From: Candidatus Coatesiibacteriota bacterium
Lineage (GTDB): Bacteria; B130-G9
Direction of reading: 5' to 3'
Assembly (NCBI GenBank): GCA_016929465.1
Contig: JAFGIT010000037.1
Span: 1 to 12,313 of the forward strand
DNA length: 12,313 nt
This document shows positions 7,438-12,313 of this stretch, piece after piece. Under the pieces are notes generated by a model. That model worked only from the letters and a program-made list of their open reading frames with translations. It did no database searches and was not told the DNA's origin. Within the stretch, counting starts at the first letter, position 1. Each line of letters starts with the position of its first letter. A program made the position numbers and the translations under genes.

Positions 7438-7782
7438 CTAATCCAGCTCAAAAAGCCTATTCAATTTCAGACGGATTTCGCTGACCTTGTCATCAGGAAT
7501 GCAACCGAGCTCCCGAACTATCGCCGATACTGGAACTGTCATCAGTCGATGCAGTCTGATGGTGGAGGCAACCTTGAGCCCAGTGACGTTGAAATCGGGC
7601 CTTCCCGCATCAATCAAGAGGTCGCTCTCCAGCCTCACAGGGGGGATTCTACTACTTATGAATGCAACTATGACATGCTTGAATGCACCTTTGGGTTCAC
7701 AAAGGCAAACTGCCGGTCGGACCTTCGAGGCATGCAGGTCATCAAATGGGAAGGGTATCAGGACTATTCGGTATTTGAGCAT
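7438..7782 (-). CDS. PemK/MazF-family toxin (type II toxin-antitoxin)
   Basis: The gene encodes 114 residues, a normal length for the family. The N-terminus YRIVLIPFPFDDLHASKVRP matches the MazF/PemK signature (V-L-x-P-F-P-F-x-D then K-x-R-P). The conserved basic residue is R22 in KVRPAV, and a Ser pair (43-44) in AFISSRI sits where the family has its catalytic Ser/Thr. Family members are mostly sequence-specific endoribonucleases that cleave mRNA. The ATG at 7782 lies inside the antitoxin gene (19-base overlap) and has no ribosome binding site, so translation is probably coupled to the antitoxin. No disruption is visible, so the toxin looks intact. It lies between two glycosyltransferase genes with which it has no obvious functional link. 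Confidence 0.9.
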   Translation of the reverse strand: MLKYRIVLIPFPFDDLHASKVRPAVCLCEPKGAFKHVIVAFISSRIPPVRLESDLLIDAGRPDFNVTGLKVASTIRLHRLMTVPVSAIVRELGCIPDDKVSEIRLKLNRLFELD

Positions 7783-8030
7783 TGGCTGATGGTAAATGGC
7801 TTTCCATCATTCTGGGTGTATATGTCTTCCTCTGGGTCATTCAAGAAATCAAAGGCGGGACTCGAGGAGGCTGCCTTGAGCCATTCGTTTTCCGGGAATT
7901 CGTCTTCGTCCTCGAATATCACCAATACCCGGACGCGCCCTGGTCCCGCCATTGGCAGCGGGCCATCCAGATGGAGCTGACGCCGGTCATCCACAGTTCC
8001 GGTCGCCTCTATTGTTCTCGCTCTGTCCAT
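7764..8030 (-). CDS. Cognate antitoxin of the PemK/MazF-like toxin
   Basis: Two adjacent ATGs (8033 and 8030) can start the gene. AAGGAG lies only 3 bases from the first and 6 from the second, so I chose the second (88 residues). The N-terminal half (RTIEATGTVDDRRQLHLDGP then GRVRVLVIFEDED) looks like short beta strands, perhaps a dimerising DNA-binding fold. The C-terminal half, with SPAFDFLNDPEEDIY (57-71), is acidic and probably unstructured until it wraps the toxin, as is usual for such antitoxins. The order antitoxin-toxin with a 19-base overlap is the classic arrangement and is the main support, since I cannot name the antitoxin family. The pair probably represses the promoter at 8074-8103 (inference). 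Confidence 0.82.
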   Translation of the reverse strand: MDRARTIEATGTVDDRRQLHLDGPLPMAGPGRVRVLVIFEDEDEFPENEWLKAASSSPAFDFLNDPEEDIYTQNDGKPFTISQCSNTE

Positions 8031-8073
8031 CATTCACTCCTTTTGTATGTCCGTCTCAACTGCGAACAGCCAA

Positions 8074-8103
8074 ATAATAAGCCAGAATGCCAGTTGATGG
8101 CAA
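8074..8103 (-). promoter_or_regulatory. Toxin-antitoxin promoter with overlapping inverted-repeat operator
   Basis: On the minus strand TTGCCA (8103-8098) and TATTAT (8079-8074) are 18 bases apart, each matching the consensus at five of six positions. The predicted start is about 34 bases before the antitoxin. An inverted repeat TGCCA-GTTGA-TGGCA (8088-8102) covers the -35 and the upstream spacer, where a repressor would block RNA polymerase. Toxin-antitoxin operons are typically autoregulated by such sites. Confidence 0.55.
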
Positions 8104-8145
8104 GCGGCAAAGATGGGCGGAAGGGCAGGACATGCTCTCTTGCTC

Positions 8146-9678
8146 CTATTCCGTGCCCGAAGCTGCTCTTCTTCGCCTGGATGAGATTGCCCTTTTTTGC
8201 TCTTCAGGCCAGGTCAACAAGGCGGCACTGATCTTGTAGTATTCGACCTTTTTGAGCACCTCGAAGTTGTCCAGGGAATACTCCCACACCGGACTCGGTT
8301 CGTCCAGCACGGAGACCAACCAGAACCGGCTGAATCGCCTTGCGCGGTGCATCTGCAACCTGAAATCACTCAGGTCCTTCACAACCATGATCCTGTCCGA
8401 AGGATAGTCGGGGCACGCGAGGGTAATGTAAAACTCCAGGCCATGCACGTAATTGCAGTCCACAATTATCGGATCCGAAGGGATGTTATCCCGGATATAC
8501 AAAGCCATTCCCCGCCCATCGATGTATCGGGGCGCCTTGGACTGGTGTGCAGAGACGAGACCGAATGAGACCAGCACCACGAATAGCGTTGCGGCCGTCA
8601 GATGGCGGATGGCGGCTCTCTTCGGCAGCGACGCGAGCCACTCGAGTCCCATAGCTGCAAGCGTCATCAACAGGGGGTATATTATCAGGCCACTCTTCGG
8701 CCTGTAGAACGGACGGTGCAGACTCATCAGAAAGCCGACCCCAAAGAATACGAGTGGACAGATGACTATCGCCAATCGAGCCTTGTTCGTTTTGAGTCCC
8801 TTTTTCAATAGTGTTCTAAGAACGCCCGCGCAAACTGCTGCCATGAGTATGGAGGCCCCAATTGAGATGACGCCATCGCTCGCTGCACCCGAGAAGGGGC
8901 CCTCCGAGAAGAACATATCCCAGATCGACGACAGGCCAAACGGCCAGAGGTGACCGATCTTATCATCGGTTTGATTGATCAGGACCGGTATCCATGGTGA
9001 GAAGAGCAGCAGCGAGCCAAGCGAAGCGATCACAACCGCCATACGCATCCCACGCTCTCTCCAATAGACGACCAGGAAGCTCGCGACGAGCGAGATTATA
9101 AAGAAAATGGCGACATAATGAGTGTAGAGCATGGCAGCGAAGAGGAGTGCAATCCCCGTTGTGCGCCACACTGACCGCTTTTGAGCGAGCTTGATCATTG
9201 CGAATGCAGCGAGTGCCCCCATGAAACTCAAATGGCTGTACGGCCTCAGTTGCTGACTATTGTAGATTGCGAGGGGGCAAATCGCCATGAGAAAGGCCGC
9301 GAGAATCGCGGATGAGCGGCCAACAAATGACCTCGCGAGCAGATAAGTGAAAAGGCAGGCCGCAATTCCCAAGATCGCAGAGGGCAGGCGCAAAGCGCTC
9401 TCGGATTTCCCGAAAATCTCAATGGTCAAATACGCCTGGAAGTATAAAAGAGGCGGATGAATGTCATGCGCCACGCGATCGATAATATCGCCCAATCCCC
9501 CAGCCAGGGCGTGATTCGCTACGCTGCATTCATCCAACCACAGCGAATTTCTGCCCAGCCCATCGAACCGCAGATAAGCCGCGAGCAGGAGGACCAGGAC
9601 CAATCCGATATGAGATGCGTGCTTGCCGATAAATTCCCGCATCATCTCAAAGCTGCTTGCTCGAAGGCCCTCCATCAT
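8146..9678 (-). CDS. GT39-like polytopic membrane glycosyltransferase
   Basis: The gene encodes 510 residues with about ten hydrophobic segments between residues 22 and 375, followed by a soluble C-terminal part. The first periplasmic loop has SLWLDECS, whose D49-E50 pair is the signature acidic site of the PMT/ArnT-like GT-C superfamily. It is followed by HDIHPPLLYF (71-80), typical of the GT39 'dolichyl-phosphate-mannose mannosyltransferase-like' family, and QLRPYSH (143-149). These enzymes take a sugar from a polyprenyl-phosphate donor and transfer it on the outer membrane face to lipid, glycan or protein. Which substrate applies here cannot be told. The tail carries a basic RRRR run. The first ATG (9678, or 9675) lacks a binding site because GGAGG falls after it. 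Starts at M12/M13 remain possible, though all keep the first membrane segment. A heptanucleotide array lies just upstream. Confidence 0.9.
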   Translation of the reverse strand: MMEGLRASSFEMMREFIGKHASHIGLVLVLLLAAYLRFDGLGRNSLWLDECSVANHALAGGLGDIIDRVAHDIHPPLLYFQAYLTIEIFGKSESALRLPSAILGIAACLFTYLLARSFVGRSSAILAAFLMAICPLAIYNSQQLRPYSHLSFMGALAAFAMIKLAQKRSVWRTTGIALLFAAMLYTHYVAIFFIISLVASFLVVYWRERGMRMAVVIASLGSLLLFSPWIPVLINQTDDKIGHLWPFGLSSIWDMFFSEGPFSGAASDGVISIGASILMAAVCAGVLRTLLKKGLKTNKARLAIVICPLVFFGVGFLMSLHRPFYRPKSGLIIYPLLMTLAAMGLEWLASLPKRAAIRHLTAATLFVVLVSFGLVSAHQSKAPRYIDGRGMALYIRDNIPSDPIIVDCNYVHGLEFYITLACPDYPSDRIMVVKDLSDFRLQMHRARRFSRFWLVSVLDEPSPVWEYSLDNFEVLKKVEYYKISAALLTWPEEQKRAISSRRRRAASGTE

Positions 9679-9696
9679 TTATGCAGTGTTCGAGAC

Positions 9697-9731
9697 CTTG
9701 AACTTTGAACCTTGAACCTTGAACTTTGAAC
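9697..9731. repeat. YTTGAAC heptanucleotide array, five perfect units
   Basis: Five consecutive 7-base units read CTTGAAC, TTTGAAC, CTTGAAC, CTTGAAC, TTTGAAC. They fill most of the gap between the radical SAM stop (9747) and the GT39 start (9678). A related array in the same orientation lies at 11481-11515. Translated on the minus strand the repeat gives SKFKV-type peptides, which I regard as spurious. Confidence 0.9.
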
Positions 9732-9746
9732 TCCGAGAGTTGCCGT

Positions 9747-11159
9747 CTAGTCCTTTACTAGCATCCGCAAGATTTTGCCGAAGTAGGGCCGATTGAATAT
9801 CAGAAGCGCGGGCTTCGATATGAGGAGGCGCATCACGAACCTCGGCATCCCGGTGTTGAAGAGGCCCAGGACGAAGTTCAGATAGGTTCGCTTCTTGTGG
9901 AATAACTGTTTGCGATAGACCTGCTCCTTCCAATCGGTGATGATCCCCGCCTCCACTGCTTTATCGCCGAGCTCCGTCCCCGGGAATAGTGTCAGGCAGA
10001 AATACTGGATGACATACGGCCGCCTGAACTTCAGAAGGAGCCTTATCGTGTCGAGGACGTCGGCGTCGGTCTCCATCGGATTGTCGATGATGATGTCGTA
10101 TCGGGGGGGGAGTATCCTCGGGACATAATTCGACAAGCTCTCCGCAATCGAGATGATCTCGTCGTTCGAAAACGGACGCTTGTACATCTTCCGGATGCGC
10201 TCGCTTCCCGTCTGAATGCCCATCTGCAGGTAGATCATCCCCGCATCGACCATCATCTCGAGCTTCTTGTCATTAATCCCAAATGGGGTCCCGAGCGAGA
10301 AGAATGGCAGACCTATGTGCGCTTTGTAGGCCTCGCAGAACTCCTTGACCTCGCGCTCATCGGTGTCGAAGAAAGAATCGTCGGTCAAGACGATCAGGCC
10401 CACGAATGGGAGATGCTCTCGCACCCATTTGAGCTCATCGATGACATTCTCCGTAGATCTGCGTCGCACGAAGGCTCGGCCGCCATAAAGCCTCAGCAAA
10501 GTGCGGTTGCAGCAATAAGTGCAGGCGTAGCGACAGCCGCGCGTCATCATGGTGATGTAATACGGCTTCTCCTGGGCGGTCTTCTTACCCGGTGCGGCGG
10601 TTGACATGAGCCGCTCCAGAAGGGCCAGGTCCATCTTCTGCAACTTGCCGTCGAGCAGGATGTAATCGTCATCGAGCGAGTAATCAGGATAGGGTATATC
10701 GTCGAGGTTGGCTATCGGCGATCTTGGTGGATTCTTGATCAGCTCGCCATTCTCGAGATGGCACAGGTTCGGTAATTTCCCTGGATCTTCGCCTTTGGAG
10801 AGCGCTTTGGCGAAATCGACAATCGCACCCTCGCCTTCGCCAACGCAAACGTAGTCCGCAAACTCGGCACACTCCTTCGGCATAAGAGCTGCATGAATCC
10901 CCCCAACGAGTATCGGGACGCCGACCTTTTCTCGCAGGTAATTGCAGAGCTGAACCACTCTATCGAAGTAGTTCGTCATCAGCGAAACGCCTACAAAAAG
11001 GGCTCCGTCACATAGACTCGCGACCTGCTTGAGGATGTCATCTTCGTAAAGGAATCGCCCGGGGGGGATATCGCCTTTTTCCTGCTCGATCTGAAGAAAG
11101 ATCTTCCTGGTGCCGAAGCCGGCCGCCTTGAGGCAGCTGGAAAGCACCCTGGGCCCCAT
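9747..11159 (-). CDS. B12-binding-type radical SAM protein; real start probably upstream
   Basis: The coordinates use the first standard ATG (11159, 470 residues). The radical SAM cluster motif C-x3-C-x2-C is in RGCRYACTYCCN (C209, C213, C216), within a TIM-barrel region with LIVLTDDSFF and LQMGIQTGSE. The N-terminal half is a cobalamin-binding-like Rossmann domain (VPILVGGIHAALMP near 81-94, then YVCVGEGEGAIVDF). Such proteins use SAM and a 4Fe-4S cluster, often with cobalamin, for methylations and rearrangements of lipids, cofactors and natural products. The substrate here is not identifiable. The ATG has no binding site, and the frame upstream encodes LAVIISPYSDISS, the conserved first beta strand and loop of this family, back to a TGA at 11213. 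No ATG, GTG or TTG occurs in between. GAGGA (11219-11215) sits 7 bases before an ATA codon at 11207, so I suspect non-standard initiation there or a lost start codon. Confidence 0.9.
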   Translation of the reverse strand: MGPRVLSSCLKAAGFGTRKIFLQIEQEKGDIPPGRFLYEDDILKQVASLCDGALFVGVSLMTNYFDRVVQLCNYLREKVGVPILVGGIHAALMPKECAEFADYVCVGEGEGAIVDFAKALSKGEDPGKLPNLCHLENGELIKNPPRSPIANLDDIPYPDYSLDDDYILLDGKLQKMDLALLERLMSTAAPGKKTAQEKPYYITMMTRGCRYACTYCCNRTLLRLYGGRAFVRRRSTENVIDELKWVREHLPFVGLIVLTDDSFFDTDEREVKEFCEAYKAHIGLPFFSLGTPFGINDKKLEMMVDAGMIYLQMGIQTGSERIRKMYKRPFSNDEIISIAESLSNYVPRILPPRYDIIIDNPMETDADVLDTIRLLLKFRRPYVIQYFCLTLFPGTELGDKAVEAGIITDWKEQVYRKQLFHKKRTYLNFVLGLFNTGMPRFVMRLLISKPALLIFNRPYFGKILRMLVKD

Positions 11160-11342
11160 CGATGAGATGTCCGAATAGGGTGAAATTATGACCGCTAGCT
11201 TATCTATCGCTCAATCCTCGCTACTTAGGAATCACGCCATGCCAAGCAGGGCTATGGTGAAATCTCATTCGGCAATCGACCTGTCGAGAATATCCACGCA
11301 AAGCCCCTCCATGTCAACCACCCGGATTGGTTGGAGGTGTAG

Positions 11343-11361
11343 GGGCGAATCGCATTCGCCC
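11343..11361. repeat. Perfect 8-bp palindromic hairpin (GGGCGAAT/ATTCGCCC)
   Basis: GGGCGAAT (11343-11350) and ATTCGCCC (11354-11361) flank a 3-base CGC turn. The tight perfect stem following GTAG resembles the dispersed 'GTAGGGGCGA...TCGCCC' intergenic palindromes I associate with many bacterial genomes (recall, not checked here). That would make it one copy of a dispersed REP-like or MITE-like element. Confidence 0.75.
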
Positions 11362-11398
11362 TTCAATTGCGGATTGCTGATTGGGGGGCCTTCGGCTC

Positions 11399-11474
11399 GG
11401 AGAAGGGAGAAAGGAGAACGGGCCGAATTGCCCGCGGTGAGTCCATTTTCCCTTTTTTCCCTTGTCCCTTCTCC
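11399..11474. repeat. Nested purine/pyrimidine palindrome
   Basis: The outer arms GGAGAAGGGA (11399-11408) and TCCCTTCTCC (11465-11474) pair perfectly. Pairing continues imperfectly inward between a purine run (to about 11422) and a pyrimidine run (from about 11444). An inner stem CGGGC (11419-11423) and GCCCG (11430-11434) is nested off-centre. The whole could extrude as a cruciform or fold as a long RNA hairpin. Confidence 0.65.
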
Positions 11475-11480
11475 TTTGTC

Positions 11481-11515
11481 CTTGAACTCTGAACCTTGAA
11501 TCTTGAACTTTGAAC
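11481..11515. repeat. Degenerate YTTGAAC heptanucleotide array
   Basis: Five units read CTTGAAC, TCTGAAC, CTTGAAT, CTTGAAC, TTTGAAC. Two units carry a single change from the YTTGAAC consensus. Length (35 bases), period and orientation match the array at 9697-9731, so both belong to one dispersed repeat family. Confidence 0.85.
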
Positions 11516-11599
11516 CACAAGGCCTTGCGGATTTGACTCATCGAATTGTGTATAGTAAGGGCTAATTCTGCCTGACTGAATAATCATGGGAGTAGTTCA

Positions 11600-12268
11600 T
11601 TGAAAGTTGTAATCGTCGGAGCGGGGGAGGTAGGTTTTCACATCGCGAGCCGCCTCGCATACGAACATAAGGACGTGGTTGTCATCGACATCGACCCTGA
11701 GGCGATCAGGCGGGTCTCTGACAACATAGACGTCCAGGCTATAATCGGTTCCGGGAGCAGCCCGGTTGTGCTTACCGAGGCCGGCATTCAGGATGCCGAG
11801 ATGCTGCTCACAGTAACGAATAGCGACGACACGAATCTCGCGGCATGCCTGGTCGCGGATACTCTCTCCTCATCCGTCAAGAAACTCGCCCGACTCCGTG
11901 ATGCAGACTATGAGGACTACCACAATACCTTTCGCGACGGTCCGCCGCACATCGAGACGATAATCAATCCGGAGGTCGAGGTCGTGAAGACCATCGACGG
12001 GTTAATGAGCGTGCCGGGTGCGGTCGATGTCGGGGAGTTCGCGGACGGTCGAGTGAAGTTCATCGGCATAAACCTGGACAGGGACTCGAAGCTTGCAGGC
12101 GCCAGGCTGTCGGATATCCCAGCTAAGATCGGGAGGCAAAGCCCGTTGATAGCCGCAGTTGTCCGCGGAGAGGAGCTAATCATCCCCCGCGGCAAGGACA
12201 AGCTCATTGCAGGAGACCTCATTTATATGGCTGCTCCTAAGAATCTGTGCAATGAAGAAGTCAGTTGA
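11600..12268 (+). CDS. TrkA/KtrA-like potassium-channel regulatory protein, single RCK unit
   Basis: The gene encodes 222 residues from a TTG at 11600, with GGGAG 7 bases upstream. No ATG keeps the whole nucleotide-binding fold. Residues 1-12 (MKVVIVGAGEVG) carry the G-x-G-x2-G dinucleotide loop, and VVVIDID ends with D30/D32, the acidic residues that bind ribose at the end of the second strand. IIGSGSSPVVLTEAGI, then AEMLLTVTNSDDTN, completes the RCK_N domain. From about 137 to 213 lies an RCK_C domain (FIGINLDRDSKLAGARLSDI, then GKDKLIAGDLIYMAA). The protein is cytoplasmic, senses NAD(H) or ATP, and gates a Trk/Ktr-type K+ transporter. Classical TrkA has two such halves (about 450 residues), but this one stops after the first, giving KtrA-like size. 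The partner membrane subunit is not in the window. Confidence 0.9.
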   Translation: MKVVIVGAGEVGFHIASRLAYEHKDVVVIDIDPEAIRRVSDNIDVQAIIGSGSSPVVLTEAGIQDAEMLLTVTNSDDTNLAACLVADTLSSSVKKLARLRDADYEDYHNTFRDGPPHIETIINPEVEVVKTIDGLMSVPGAVDVGEFADGRVKFIGINLDRDSKLAGARLSDIPAKIGRQSPLIAAVVRGEELIIPRGKDKLIAGDLIYMAAPKNLCNEEVS

Positions 12269-12281
12269 TGTGATGTAGATG

Positions 12282-12297
12282 CACGTGCTAACACGTG
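12282..12297 (+). repeat. Short CACGTG hairpin after the trkA-like gene
   Basis: CACGTG (12282-12287), CTAA, and CACGTG (12292-12297) form a 6-bp stem with a 4-base loop, 13 bases after the stop codon. CACGTG is itself palindromic, and only a short TTCT follows. It may be a weak terminator or part of a structure cut by the window end. Confidence 0.35.
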
Positions 12298-12313
12298 TTC
12301 TCAGCGGAAATAA

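Larger units (their letters stand above)
11208..11599. other. Divergent intergenic region packed with repeats
   Basis: This stretch of about 390 bases separates the divergent radical SAM and trkA-like genes. I see no credible gene. The short open frames translate into low-complexity peptides (FKVQ and KGKKGK types) that arise from the repeats. It holds a GGGCGAAT palindrome (11343-11361), an AT-rich GCGGATTGCTGATTG element just after it, a purine/pyrimidine palindrome (11399-11474) and a heptanucleotide array (11481-11515). Promoters for both flanking genes must lie here. TTGACT (11533-11538) and TATAGT (11551-11556) are only 12 bases apart, so I do not call them a promoter. Confidence 0.7.

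Noticed and set aside
7269-7451. 60-codon minus-strand frame between the toxin and GT4 genes
   Set aside because: It starts inside the toxin end with no binding site, shows no family motif, and is arginine-rich in the manner of chance frames. The gap is better left as non-coding leader.
9697-9731. CRISPR array
   Set aside because: The units are 7 bases long with no spacers between them and there are no cas genes.
9679-9933. 84-codon minus-strand frame ending in SKFKVQGSKFKVS
   Set aside because: The C-terminal repeat is only the translated heptanucleotide array and the rest is a shadow of the radical SAM gene.
11533-11556. TTGACT and TATAGT as a promoter for the trkA-like gene
   Set aside because: The spacer is only 12 bases, too short for a sigma70 promoter. 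No properly spaced partner was found for either element.
11314-11587. Minus-strand frames giving FKVQ and KGKKGK-rich peptides
   Set aside because: They arise from low-complexity intergenic repeats and lack binding sites and conserved domains.

Overview
The window is about 12.3 kb of bacterial chromosome. It holds one long minus-strand gene train (about 11.2 kb down to base 1) and one plus-strand gene at the right end. GGAG-type ribosome binding sites, frequent TTG/GTG starts, Sec-type N-termini and long intergenic spacers filled with short repeats point to an uncultivated bacterium with a moderately GC-rich genome. No gene here lets me name the phylum, and there is no rRNA, tRNA, CRISPR array or transposase.

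Read in the direction of transcription (right to left), the minus strand carries: a B12-binding-type radical SAM protein (9747-11159, probably starting upstream at a non-standard codon near 11207); a GT39-like polytopic membrane glycosyltransferase (8146-9678); a PemK/MazF-like toxin-antitoxin pair with its own promoter and a possible operator (7438-8030, promoter 8074-8103); a GT4 glycosyltransferase (6109-7266) closely coupled to a membrane-anchored HEAT-repeat protein (4721-6097); a 348-base spacer with a consensus -35 promoter and a long leader; a 64-residue exported peptide (4178-4372); a secreted Asp-box beta-propeller protein (1771-4071); an in-frame decayed HEAT-type tail (1531-1770); and a second HEAT-repeat protein (1397 to beyond base 1) that is clearly paralogous to the first. 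The two glycosyltransferases suggest cell-surface glycan synthesis. The left half looks like a family of envelope-anchored or exported repeat proteins that has expanded by local duplication.

On the plus strand, 11600-12268 encodes a one-half TrkA/KtrA-like regulatory subunit of a potassium transporter. The roughly 390-base divergent spacer between it and the radical SAM gene is packed with non-coding repeats: a perfect GGGCGAAT palindrome, a nested purine/pyrimidine palindrome and a YTTGAAC heptanucleotide array. The same heptanucleotide occurs again between the radical SAM and GT39 genes.

Most worth following are the HEAT paralogue pair with a third decayed copy around the propeller gene, the radical SAM gene whose conserved N-terminus lies upstream of any ATG/GTG/TTG, the toxin-antitoxin pair inside the glycosyltransferase run, and the shared heptanucleotide arrays. 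I do not see a convincing entirely new multi-gene system.
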